Of a DNA stretch of 22,500 bases, positions 8,601-18,829 are shown one piece after another. Position numbers and translations under genes: made by a program. The DNA is from Stramonita haemastoma (taxonomy: Eukaryota > Mollusca > Gastropoda > Neogastropoda > Muricidae). The stretch lies in contig CM060342.1 of the NCBI GenBank assembly GCA_030674155.1, forward strand, positions 16,083,487 through 16,105,986, in the 5' to 3' direction. The notes under the pieces are model-generated. The model was not told where the DNA came from. It was given only the letters and a program-made list of their open reading frames with translations, and did no database searches. Positions within the stretch are counted from its first letter, which is position 1. The number at the start of each line of letters is the position of its first letter.

Positions 8601-9411
8601 TCCCTGCAAATCCCGGGTTCAAGACTAAGAGGATTAGTGTATGTGGAGAAACAGGTAGATATCCCTTGTCTAGTTTGGTCTCTGTTCCAATGGCGCGTTT
8701 CTGGATGCAGCTGCACCACTTCCAGTATGAAAAGCTGCTATCAAGTGTTTACCACATGATGACAGATTTACTTGACAAATACTTGATTCAATCAGCATGG
8801 CTAAATATGATTTTAAAAATATCTTAATACAAAGTGGATTTGACTTTGTGGGAGAGATAGTTATGTTCAAGTATTCATTTTCTTCAAGTATTTAAAAGTT
8901 AACATATCAAAGTTAAATTTCACATATCAAAGCCTTCTTAATAGAAAATTAAATTTATTAATGAATGGAGAAGTAAGCCATATGATAATAGAAGATGCCT
9001 TTATTATAGAAATTTGAAGCTCGATTTTGGTAAGGAAAAATATATAACTTGTCTTCCAGATCTATATGTTTACGCTTTTATAAAATTTCATTGTAGTTGT
9101 CACAACTTCCAATTGAGGATGGACATTTCCATAACATACAACAGGAATAAAGAATGTGTTCAAAATGCAATATATCTGTTTTAGGGGATTATATTTATTT
9201 GATGATGGAGTCCCCACTTAGTAAATTTACAAGAAGATTTGAATCCTCAGCATTTTCTTCAACCCTTGTCCAGTTATAAATTTTGAAGGCTGATGAAATG
9301 TAAATCCTAAAAAGTTCTCCTGTCTCTCCAAGTTCATACGATGTGCAGGCATTTCTTGAAAATTCATTTGTTGTCATTCACATGTGTACATTGTGTATTT
9401 GAAAGAAATTG

Positions 9412-9880
9412 CTATAGTTTAAAAAAATGTTTTGAGGTTTTAATGGTATTTTCATTTTGTGATGAAGTCATTTTGTGGTGGCACCATTGGAGGATTAAAT
9501 TTCTGTCTTTTTTGCGAGTGGTTATAAGCATAAAATTTGTTTTGTTTGAACTAAGAGACAATGATTGAGTCTGTCTATTCAATAAGTTTATCAATATCTG
9601 CCTGCATATCACTGACAAGCTGGTTTGGACCACTGCTGTTACATTGAATTGATGTATGATCAACAAATATTTGACATAAAAAATGAATATGCAGAGGTAG
9701 GTTGTTATTATAGAAATAGAGAAAAAAAGAAGTGGTCCTACTATTGATCCCTGCGGAATTCTATATTTCACAGGTAATAAGATGGATCTCCTAGGCCCAA
9801 TTTCAACAAGCTGTTGCTGATTACTGAGAAATGGGTGCAAAACGTTAATGCTTGGTTGGAAATCTTATGGCATTTTAATT
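9412..9880 (-). pseudogene. Reverse transcriptase fragment, minus strand
   Basis: On the minus strand a 142-codon frame (9840-9412) reads LHPFLSNQQQLVEIG just upstream, then RIPQGSIVGPLLF, the motif B region of non-LTR reverse transcriptases, followed by a block with NFMLITTRKK. It resembles the fragment at 18957-20303 (YGVPQGSILGPILF, CMLITTRQK), so both probably come from one family. The YADD box is lost in the decayed middle. Its 3' side meets the 3' side of the plus-strand LINE fragment. Confidence 0.65.
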
Positions 9881-9924
9881 TTTGAATGAAAAGAGAAAGT
9901 GAAGTTATACTGCAGATGAAGATG

Positions 9925-9988
9925 CTCTGCAGATGTAAGTGCTTTGATTTGTGTACTCTACAAGATTCAGCGCTATATAGATCCCATA

Positions 9989-10044
<56 letters not shown>
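9925..10044 (+). repeat. Retroposon 3' end with (TTA)n tail
   Basis: The block GTAAGTGCTTTGAT...GCGCTATATAGAT followed by about 18 TTA triplets (9990-10044) has the layout of 3' ends shared by many animal SINEs and LINEs, where a GCGCTATATAA-like motif precedes an (ATT)n tail. Family membership is from memory and not tested. Confidence 0.6.
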
Positions 10045-10045
<1 letters not shown>

Positions 10046-10397
10046 GGTTGCTCAACTGTATTTAGAGTTTTTGACACATTTTTAAGGCAATATTACCTCC
10101 CCTTCAAAGGCTATTATAAAGAGTGAGATTCCTTTTCTTATTGTTTGAAGTCGCTGAGAATTCCAGAGAAAAGTGTATGTAATGGAACCGAAGCATCAAT
10201 TTTTATGAAAAATTGTAGACTGTGGTGTTTAGCTATCTGAAACAAGGGTGTGGTGGAGCAAAATGTTTGAAAAGTAAGGTTTTATTTTCAAATTCTGAAG
10301 AGATATAGAAAAAGACCCTTTAAATTGTGGACTTGTTAGTGTAATATATATATTTTAAACGTGTGCAGACAAGAAATTAAGCTTTGAGTTAGGAAGT

Positions 10398-10419
10398 GCA
10401 GATCTGTTTTTGGATCTGC
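10398..10419. other. Conserved hairpin, right-arm copy
   Basis: GCAGATC, an 8-base T-rich loop, then GATCTGC. All fourteen stem bases equal those of 7231-7252, whereas the loop differs. Confidence 0.6.
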
Positions 10420-10512
10420 CCTTTAAGTTCTAATCCTCCTGGCTTTGGAGGAGATGTGTTGTCTATCTTCCATGTATGTGCGAGGGAGAAGCATCGGGGG
10501 AGAAAGGGAGGA

Positions 10513-11412
10513 GAACGACAAGGGGGAGGAGGTGTGGGAGGGGGGGAGGGGGAGACAGGGGTGGGGGAAGAAGGTGGGGGGAGGTAGGAGGGGGGAAGAA
10601 GGTGGGGGGGAGGAGGGGAGGGGGGAGGGAGGGGGAAGGAGAGGGGGGTGGGTGGCAGGGGGGGGTGGGGGGGGGGAGGGAGGGAGGGAGGGAGGGGGAA
10701 GGGTGGGGGAAGGGAGAGGGGGTGTGGGGAGGAGGGGGGAGAGGGGGAGGGAGAGGGGGGGAGGAGGAGGGGAGGGTGGGGGGGGGGAGGGGGGGGGTGG
10801 GGAGGAGGGTGGGGGAGGGGAGGGGGGGGGAGGGGGGAGGGTGGGGGGGGGGGAGGGGAGAGGGTGGGGGGGAGGGAGGGGGGGGTGGGGGGGGAGGGGG
10901 AGGGTGGGGGGGGAGGAGGGCGTGAGGAGGGAGGGGGGAGTGGGGGGAGGGGAGGAGGGGGAAGGGTGGGGGAGGGAGAGGGGGGAGGGTGGGGGAGGGA
11001 GAGGGGGGAGGGTGGGGGAGGGAGTGGGGGGGGGGGAGGGAGGGGGGAAGGGGGGAGGGGGAGGGATGGGGGGAGGGTGGGGGAGGGAGGAGGGGGAGGG
11101 GGGGGGGGAGGGGGTGGGGGGGGGAGGGGGGGGGGGAGGGGAGGAGGGGGGGTGGGGGTGGGGGTGGGAGGGGGTGGGGGTGGGGAGGGGGGGTGGGGGT
11201 GGGAGGAGGGGTGGGGGGTGGGGGGGGGAGGGGGGGGGGTGGGGGAGGAGGGGGGGGGGGGGGAGGGAGGGGGGGGTGGGGGGAGGGGAGGGAAGGGTGG
11301 GGGGGAGGGGAGGGGCAGGGAGGGGAAGGGTGGGGGGGGAGGGGCAGGGAGGGGAAGGGTGGGGGGGTGGGGCAGGAGGGGAGGGTGGGGGGGAGGGGAG
11401 GGAGGGGGAGGG
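10513..11412 (+). repeat. G-rich homopurine tract, about 900 bases
   Basis: Almost pure G with scattered A and T, mostly GGGGGAGG-type units and many runs of 5-13 G. Several hundred bases could form overlapping G-quadruplexes on the plus strand. Long Gly-rich (plus) and Pro-rich (minus, 10423-11475) frames arise only because stops are rare in this composition. Confidence 0.95.
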
Positions 11413-11669
11413 AGGGGGAGGTTTTTTTAAAATATTACAACCATTTGGGATGGTCAACCTCTCGTCTGTTAACATTGATATCGGAAGTCATTTTGATATA
11501 CAGCTGGAGTGGTGAGGTCAGCAGTTGGGTTACCCAAATTGTCAGATCATTCAGACCAGACATATAAAAAGGATTGGACCAAAATGGCCCACACTTGGAT
11601 CTGGAGTGATACTTTTCACTCACTTTTGACCAATATTATCTATATTAACGACAACGAGTAGTGTGTGAG

Positions 11670-12171
<502 letters not shown>

Positions 12172-12174
<3 letters not shown>

Positions 12175-12505
12175 ACCACTTTCAGCCACGCGTCTCCATA
12201 GCAACCCTTTCTCTAGCAATAAAACAGCCAAAAGAACAGGCCACACAATCAACATCCTCTTTCCGAGATACACAACGCGATATCCCCAAAACTATCCGCA
12301 GGGAAATGCCACATGCTCTGCAGCAGCCAAGTTCTGTTGCTTTTCCCGCCGACTGCAATGGGGCGAGAGGATGGATTTCATGATTCGCCGGCTCGCTACG
12401 GGGTTCTCCACTGCTGACAAAAGGGACCAATCGATTCTTGTCCAATGCAATTAGCCTCCTTCCCACAGTCTCTGGAGGCAGGAGGCAGGATGGCTTGCAG
12501 AGCTG
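12172..12505. other. Highly conserved core of the right arm, promoter-like motifs
   Basis: Mate of 5937-6262. On the plus strand it runs GTCTCCATAGCAAC (12192-12205, X-box-like), TTTTCCCGCC (12341-12350, E2F-like), then CCAAT at 12427-12431 and 12442-12446. An AATAAA lies at 12218-12223. Frames of 94 and 71 codons on the minus strand overlap it; neither shows a known domain. Confidence 0.55.
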
Positions 12506-12560
12506 TTTTCAGGATTGTGTATCGCCTTTGCTGGCTTGCAGAAGGGATTCTGTGCCTGTT

Positions 12561-12641
12561 GCAGCCATGGCCGAGCGGTTTTAAGGACTTGTTTCTGGTC
12601 AACATGGTCATGAAGTCTCAGGTTTGAATCTTGATGTGAAG
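12561..12641 (+). ncRNA. tRNA-like Pol III module (right-arm copy)
   Basis: A-box TGGCCGAGCGG (12568-12578) is the form found in Leu and Ser tRNAs. B-box GGTTTGAATC (12621-12630) sits in a T arm with five pairs (12618-12622 with 12630-12634, one G-T) around a 7-base loop. An anticodon-like stem TTGTT/AACAT pairs four of five. The acceptor halves do not pair and position 33 is not T, so this is a tRNA-derived SINE head or tRNA pseudogene rather than a working tRNA. Confidence 0.5.
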
Positions 12642-12724
12642 AACTTGATTGTTTGGAGCCTAAGATGGAGATCTCTAGAGCGGGTTAAAACAGATTACTT
12701 CTAACTGAAACTGTCCTCGATATT

Positions 12725-12772
12725 CCTCTTAATGATCTTGGAAAGTTGGAGGTTTGAATCCTCACCTACATG
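12725..12772 (+). other. B-box-like hairpin at outer edge of the inverted repeat
   Basis: GAGG, a TTTGAAT loop, CCTC (around 12749-12763) forms a T-arm-like hairpin containing GGTTTGAATCC, which fits the Pol III B-box consensus. The left-arm mate (5510-5530) keeps it and can extend the stem by AGGT/ACCT. I found no convincing A box upstream. Confidence 0.4.
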
Positions 12773-12831
12773 TCACATTTACTGGTTTTGGAGAACATAC
12801 TTTTTCCTTGTTGCATTTATGATGAAAAGAT

Positions 12832-12901
12832 AACAATGTGGCTGAAATGTGGTCAGATTCTAATCCTTTAAGTCTGAAGTCACGGGTTCGAGTCTTTTTT
12901 T
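12832..12901 (+). ncRNA. tRNA-like SINE head with T run
   Basis: A-box TGGCTGAAATG (12839-12849) and B-box GGGTTCGAGTC (12884-12894) both fit Pol III internal promoter consensus at normal tRNA spacing. Seven T residues (12895-12901) follow the B box at once and could terminate Pol III. The arms pair poorly, so it is more likely a SINE head or pseudogene. It lies just outside the right arm and has no mate on the left. Confidence 0.55.
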
Positions 12902-13117
12902 GTCATGTATACTGGGTTGGACAACAAACTTTTCGACTGTTGCACCAAAGGCTGAGGAGGAGTTGGTTTTGAACTTGAAGTGAAAGTTACTGGAGCCATT
13001 GAAACTGAAAGAGGTAACAACCTGATATGGCTGTTGTGGTCGGAAGGGCTATTAACAACATGAAAGGAAATGAAATGAAATAAGCACTTCAATCATTCCT
13101 AGCCAACCATAAGGATG
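12902..13117. other. Unassigned interval after the tRNA-like head
   Basis: About 200 bases that could be the body of a SINE begun at 12832; a GAAATGAAATGAAATAAGC stretch at 13067-13085 looks like a short tandem tail. No gene is visible. Confidence 0.35.
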
Positions 13118-13143
13118 GAGAGAGAGAGAAAGAGAAGAGAGAG

Positions 13144-13177
<34 letters not shown>

Positions 13178-13188
13178 GAGATGAGAGA

Positions 13189-13221
<33 letters not shown>
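13118..13221 (+). repeat. (GA)n microsatellite, first block
   Basis: Interrupted GA dinucleotides ending directly at the (GATTT)n tail of short-repeat copy D. Confidence 0.9.
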
Positions 13222-13460
13222 TTTGATTTGATTTGATTTGATTTGATTTGATTTATTCTTTTATATCGAGGATAATGGAATAAGCACTCTTGTACTTTTT
13301 TACATCCAGTCCCCGTGTGTATGCACTTTTGTAAATTTCATCTCTTCCCACCGGCACACGATGGCCTACTCTTACGAAAAGCGGAACAGGATTTAACGTG
13401 TGCGCAAGATGTTCTGCGTGCGTTCGCACACGGGGCCTCGGTTTAAAGTCTCATCCGAAG
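13222..13460 (-). repeat. Short interspersed repeat, copy D (longest)
   Basis: The (GATTT)n tail is at 13222-13255, followed by the family signature CGAGGATAATGGAATAAGCA. It extends beyond the other copies: on the minus strand its head includes CATCCTTCGGATGAGAC, TTTAAACCGAGGCCCCGTGT and GCGCACACGTTAAATCC (13394-13460). This head resembles a motif I recall from many molluscan repeats. It is flanked on both sides by (GA)n. Confidence 0.75.
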
Positions 13461-13463
13461 GAT

Positions 13464-13497
<34 letters not shown>

Positions 13498-14250
13498 GAG
13501 GAGAGAGAGAGAGAGAGAGAGAAGGAGAGAGAGAGAGAGAAGAGAGAGAAGAGAGAAGGAGAGAGGGAGAGAAGGAAGGGAGAGAAGAGAGAGAGAGAAA
13601 GGGAGAGAGAGAGAGGAGGAGAGAGAGAGAGAGGAGGAGAGAGAGAGGAGAGAGAGGGAGAGAGAGGAGAGAGGAGGGTAGGGAGAGGAAGGAAGAGAGG
13701 AGGGGAGAGAGAAGGAGAAAAAGAGGAGATAGGGAGAGAGAGGCAAAGAGAGAGGAGGAGAAGAGAGAAAGAGAAGAGAGACAGAGAGGACAGAAGACGA
13801 GAGAGAGAGAAGAGAGAAAAGGAGAGAAGAGACAGAGGAAAATGGAGAGAGAGAGAGGAGAGAGGAGGAGAGAAGAGACAGAGAAGAGAGGAGGATAGGA
13901 CAGAAGAGAGAGAGAGAAGAGAGAGAGGAGAGGGGAGAGAGAGAGGAGGAGAGACAAAGAGAAAAGAGGAGAGGAGGGATGAGAGAAAGAGAGAGGGACA
14001 AGAGAGAGGACAGACAGAAGACAGAGACAGAGACAGAGAGAACGAAGAATAGAAAGATGACAAATGGGACTGACAGAGAGAAACAGAGAAGATGACAATG
14101 AGAGAGAGGAGGAAGGAATCAGAAGAGGGAGAAGAAGAGAAGAGAGAGAAGAGATAGAGATGAGGAGAGAGAGAGAGAGAGGAGAGGAATAAAGATGAGG
14201 AGGAAAGATGAGAGGGTAAGAGAGAGGAGAGAGAGAGAGAGGAGAAGACA
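13461..14250 (+). repeat. Long interrupted GA-rich array
   Basis: About 790 bases of GAGA with AGG, AAG and ACA interruptions, almost purely purine on the plus strand. Arg/Glu-rich frames on plus and Ser/Leu-rich frames on minus (up to 288 codons) are compositional and should not be annotated as genes. Confidence 0.93.
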
Positions 14251-14345
14251 AGACAAGACAAGACAGACAAGACAAACAAATTCTTTATTCGAGGATAATA
14301 GATAAGCACTATGTGCTTTTTTACATCCAGTCCCGCCCTTTCAGG
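14251..14345 (-). repeat. Short interspersed repeat, copy E
   Basis: ACAAG/GACAA units (14251-14280) form the tail, then CTTTATTCGAGGATAAT, the GCAC/GTGC stem-loop and TTTACATCCAGTCCC. After CCAGTCCC it diverges from copies A-D, so it is either truncated or belongs to a longer subfamily. Confidence 0.7.
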
Positions 14346-14733
14346 GATAACATCAAGATAAAAAGATACTAAACGGTAAAACTATATGCAGTACCAAACA
14401 ACATAAAGGAATAAGAACATTATATTAATAAGGTAATACAAATGCACTCATTCGGAAGACGAAAATCAGAAGTCACAATAAAATGATTTTGATTATAGAT
14501 GAAAAGAGAAGCGTTAATAGATAAAGAGCAAACAAAGGAACATAATGAAATAAACAGCTTAGCAACCAAGAAAAATCCACCCAAAAATATTTAGCTACAA
14601 CATTGTTACAACTCATAACAACAAAATGAACTCAAAAGGAACTAAAGGTAATACAATGATTATAATGATAACAATAAGAATAATATCAACAATAGTAATA
14701 ATAGTATGATAATAATACACATAAAACTTACTC

Positions 14734-14735
<2 letters not shown>
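14346..14735. other. AT-rich interval, no gene seen
   Basis: A-rich on the plus strand with no coding frame over 60 codons that is free of repeat sequence. It might be the 3' untranslated part of a longer minus-strand element of which copy E is the end, but no coding remnant supports this. Confidence 0.4.
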
Positions 14736-14812
<77 letters not shown>

Positions 14813-14872
14813 TACATACATACATACATACATACATACATACATACATACATACATACATACATACATACA

Positions 14873-14904
<32 letters not shown>

Positions 14905-14953
14905 CGCAACTCACTCACGCATGCACGCTCGCACGCAAATGCACATACAAATA

Positions 14954-15014
<61 letters not shown>

Positions 15015-15042
15015 TGCACACACACACACACACTTACTCACA
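14736..15042 (+). repeat. (CA)n, (CATA)n and further (CA)n arrays
   Basis: (CA)n 14736-14808 changes to about 23 units of CATA (14807-14900); after 55 bases of unique sequence (CA)n resumes at 14957-15012 and 15018-15033. Confidence 0.95.
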
Positions 15043-15377
15043 CTTATATTTATAAGCACATATCCGCAGGCGCACATGTACTTGAGGTGGTGGGTTGTTT
15101 TGTTTTTTTGTTTGTTTTTTAAAAAAAAAATTAGTCATAAAAAAAAGAATGATAAAAGTCAAACAATCATATCAGGTGACAATATTATCCTTTCTTTTAC
15201 ATTCATACTTCATATAAAAAAGAAGAAAACAAAAGCAAACAGCAAAGTTAAAACAAAAACAAACAAACAAGAACAAAACATCAAAAAGTTGAGGTACAAC
15301 CTATCAACAACGACAAAAAAGTCATGCAAATCATAATATTTTAGTACAAGGGGTGATGACAAATAAAAACAATTATC
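15043..15377. other. A-rich interval, no gene seen
   Basis: T-rich then A-rich sequence with homopolymer runs. No credible coding frame or RNA gene. Confidence 0.5.
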
Positions 15378-15450
15378 CACACACACACACACCCACACCT
15401 CACACACACACACACAAACACACCCACCACACACACACACACACACAAGT
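15378..15450 (+). repeat. (CA)n, interrupted
   Basis: CA dinucleotides with CCA and CTCA interruptions. Confidence 0.9.
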
Positions 15451-15780
15451 TCGCGCTCGTGTCATCAATAAACTTCATTTTAAAGGAAGTATATGCCTAA
15501 TTTTAATAAAGTCATGTAACGGAACACAAAAGGAATCCATCCGCTATAAGGCATATATATTAGGACATACATATTCTAGTACCTGAATCTTATGATTATG
15601 CATTTATGGTCATAAAAATCACATTCATAACCATTTTGTAGTCATGATGGACATAGTTATTCAGCTTACTTGAAGATTAAAAGGTTATACAAAATCAACT
15701 GCATTCAACACATGATTATTAAATAGTACAAATAGTGAATAAGGTATTTCTCAATATGGATGGTAACATGTTTAGGCAAC

Positions 15781-15783
<3 letters not shown>
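15451..15783. other. AT-rich interval, no gene seen
   Basis: Plain AT-rich sequence with no frame, repeat or RNA signature that I recognise. Confidence 0.5.
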
Positions 15784-15847
<64 letters not shown>

Positions 15848-15870
15848 GGAGGAGAGAGAGAGAGAGAGAG
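15784..15870 (+). repeat. (GA)n microsatellite
   Basis: A pure AG run of about 57 bases followed by an interrupted portion. Confidence 0.95.
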
Positions 15871-16071
15871 TACACAGTACATTTTTAGCCAGGTAGTGTT
15901 GCGCACAATTTTCAACTGACCAATAATATCATCACTTAACACTCCCTATCTTTTACTTATGCATATACAGAGAATATACCATATGATAAATGTGACGTGA
16001 AAATTAAAATATTAAAAATTTACTCTTTGAAATCAGTTACAAGTGCACAGTGATAAGATATAATATAAAAC

Positions 16072-16075
<4 letters not shown>

Positions 16076-16129
<54 letters not shown>
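16076..16129 (+). repeat. (CA)n microsatellite at a retrotransposon 5' end
   Basis: About 27 CA units ending two bases before recognisable retrotransposon coding similarity begins. The 205 bases before it (15871-16075) show nothing. Confidence 0.95.
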
Positions 16130-16130
<1 letters not shown>

Positions 16131-16133
<3 letters not shown>

Positions 16134-18212
16134 AGCTTACAACGTGTGTGAAAAATCAATTTGCTCGAAGGAAAAATGTTTAGCCACATTTTTTGATCTT
16201 AGAAAGGCATACGATCAAGTCTGGCATGTAAAAGTTATGAGTAAGTTAAAGTCAATAGGATTTTCTGGTCATTTTTTATCATTACATCAAGAGTTTTCTT
16301 AGTAAAAGATCAATTCAAGTGAGGGTGGAAAATACATATTCTAATTCAAAGTATCTTCAATGGGCTTGCCCCAAGGCTCTGTATTAGCTCCAGTTTTATT
16401 TAACATATTGTTACATGATCTTCCAAAACATATATCAAAGGATGTAACTTTAGTGCAATATGCAGACGATATTTGTATTTGGATGACTGTTACTATGAAA
16501 CGAAGCACGTCGAAAAGGGCTTTAAATTATACTAGAAAAATATACCAAAAACAACTAGATAATCTGAATCAATATATAATAGAAAATGGCCTCACTCTTT
16601 CTACGGAAAAAAAACACACATGGTGTTATTTAACAATGGTAGTGATCCAAACGAATTACCAGTGTTAAAGATTGAAAATGAGACAATTCATTATAAACAA
16701 ATAGTAAAATTTTTAGGTGTACTTCTTACCTCAAAGTTAACATGGAATGCCCATATTGAATATATTTTAACTAAAGCAAGAAAAAGCTTAAATCTCCTGA
16801 AAATTATTAGTAAGCAGTATTGGGGGCAAGATCTATCAATTCTTAAACACTTATCAACATCAATAATAAGATCAAAATTATCGTATGGACATGAAGTCTT
16901 TTTTAATGCTCCAAAATATTTATTGAGGAAGCTTCAAAGTATAGATTGTAAAGCATACAGGCTTACTCTTGGTGTACCTTTTCATGCATCAGCAATTGAC
17001 ACATATAAAGAAGTCGGAATGTTGCCCTTAGATGAATACCGAAAACTTGCATGCGCCAAATACGTACTGAGAAGTTCAACTCCCAAAAACTTTGCGTCAG
17101 AAGACGTAAAAATAAAATCTGATATAGTTTTTCCAAAACGAGCACAGCAAATACGCTCTTTGAAAACTATTGGTACTTATGTTGCTGACCTTTACGAGCA
17201 ATCTGAAATTAATAAAATGAATGTAGACTCTCAAAAAGTAGTTCCAGCTTACCCCTCTTGGGAAATGAATCCAGCAATTTTTGATATTGATTACACAGAC
17301 ATGAAGAAGGACGAGAATCCAAATGTTTTGGCAGCTACTGTTAGATCTCATATTCATAACAACTACTGCAGTTATCTTAAAGTGTACACTGATGGATCAC
17401 TTTTAGAGAACCATCAAGCTGGTTCAGCTTTTGTTATACCAGCACTCAAAGTAGAAAAATCATATTATATTGGTGTAAATTGGTCAATATTTACAGCCGA
17501 ACTGGTTGCAATTATAATGGCTTTAACATACATACTATATCATCCATATTGTTTTTACCACATTTTACTTTGTGTCGATTCTAAATCAGTTTTATATGCT
17601 ATAAAATCTGCAGATTACAAGAATCATTCGAATTTTATATTAGATGTAAAACACATTGTACACCTTTTAAGTTTAAGAGGTATCTTTGTCACCTTTCTTT
17701 GGGTACCTTCACACATAGGATTGTACTCAAATGAATGGGTTGATTGGGCTGCAAAAAGAGGTGCAAGTAATAAAAGTGAAAACATTGAGCTACATATTCC
17801 TTTGTCTATCCAAGAAGGATACCACATGTTAAAACAAAAATCCTCAAATATATTCACTAAAATAATACAGCAAAGAACAGATTGTAAAATGGGTTCTAAC
17901 CAGAAAAAAAGTGTTTGTGAAAGCATACATCAGTTAAAGACTTATAGAAGTGTGATCAAAGAAAGACAGCTTGAGGCATTATTTTATAGAATCCGATTAA
18001 ATGCTTTTATCACAAAATTTAGCAAGGATGTTAAATGCTTATGTGGAAACAATCATATTTCAAATACCCATATTGTATTTGAATGCAAGACTTTAAAACC
18101 ATATTTACCCAGTTTTCATGAAACTTCCCTTGAACAAGTTTTGGAGAATATCAAGTTAGTGTTTGCTATTGCTAAAGGTTTATTGTTAAGTCCTATAGGG
18201 CATTTGTTGTAG
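16131..18212 (+). pseudogene. I-type non-LTR retrotransposon fragment: reverse transcriptase plus RNase H
   Basis: The 3' half of an ORF2. It opens with a palm motif A block FFDLRKAYDQVW (about 16186), shifts frame near 16275 and again near 16360, gives motif B GLPQGSVLAPVLFN and the active site QYADDICIW, then shifts once more in an A run near 16605. From 16620 one frame of 530 codons runs to TAG at 18212. It holds the thumb (FLGVLLTSKLTW) and a full RNase H1-type domain with T-D258-GS, E294, D320, H365 and D375 in canonical order and spacing. A Cys/His cluster (CLCGNNH...HIVFEC) ends the protein. RNase H downstream of reverse transcriptase points to the I group; Nimb-like elements of that group are known in molluscs. 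It is 5'-truncated with three frameshifts, so inactive, though the RNase H part is intact. Confidence 0.9.
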
Positions 18213-18330
18213 TTATATCAATGCTGTTCTATTATGAATTTTATTCTCTCCTGTTAATTTAGTGTTTAGCATACAGTTCCGCTTAATGTAATGAGGATAT
18301 CGTCAGTCACAACTACACACCTGCACCTAC

Positions 18331-18384
<54 letters not shown>

Positions 18385-18385
18385 G

Positions 18386-18423
<38 letters not shown>

Positions 18424-18829
18424 CTAACATTTTTTTTGGTGCATATTTTTCTTGAATCGTTATTTATCTTTAGTCATTCCATCCCCCAACTATTCTCTGT
18501 CTTTGTCTCTCTCTTTCCCTCTTCTTTTTACCAATATTTCAACTGTTATTATTATCATTAGATTTTATGTTAAGGGGGTTTGGGGTTTTGTTTTATTGTT
18601 TTCTTTTAAAGTTTATTAATTTCATTATTTATTTTATCTATCTATTCATCTTTATCTTATTTTTATTTTATTTTATTTATTATTATAATCATCATCATCA
18701 TCTTTTTTTTTATCTATTTATTTTATTTTAATTATTTTTATTATTTTAGTTTTATTTCTATTTTTTAAATTCCCTCCCCCTACCCCGTCCAGTATCACTT
18801 TATGTGGAAGGACGTAAAATTGAAGACTA

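Larger units (their letters stand above)
7585..9411 (+). pseudogene. Decayed LINE ORF2 fragment (reverse transcriptase to C terminus)
   Basis: Scattered through several frames is one collinear ORF2 C-terminal half. It has FLNDLEQYL (about 7588), the active-site block LLYTDDTILF (about 7689), SEKTKIMIF (about 7797), FKYFGINFSSSGTFAKCKK (about 7890), KLLYVF / WAYENL-like thumb motifs, then GETGRYPL (about 8645) and SAWLN (about 8795). Further on come LKLDFGKEKYITCLPDLY (about 9015) and LSKFIRCA (about 9325). Stops and frameshifts are frequent. Motif C reads YTDD instead of the usual YADD. A 163-bp-offset tandem duplication (7940-8279) repeats the thumb coding segment, and about 8335-8600 looks like an insertion. 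The sense 5' end touches a short (CA)n. It shares a protein layout with 3886-4753 but is a different copy. Confidence 0.75.

Noticed and set aside
10423..11475. 350-codon Pro-rich frame on minus and several Gly-rich frames on plus
   Set aside because: They exist because the G/C homopurine tract almost never makes stop codons; there is no domain, start context or composition expected of a real protein.
12561..12641. Functional tRNA-Leu or tRNA-Ser gene
   Set aside because: Boxes and T arm are good, but the acceptor stem does not form and position 33 is not T.
13393..14309. Ser/Leu-rich frames up to 288 codons (minus) and Arg/Glu-rich frames (plus)
   Set aside because: Pure products of the GA-rich array, present in several frames at once.
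17391..17745. A cellular ribonuclease H gene
   Set aside because: The domain is in frame with reverse transcriptase thumb sequence upstream and an ORF2-type Cys/His end downstream, so it is part of a retrotransposon.
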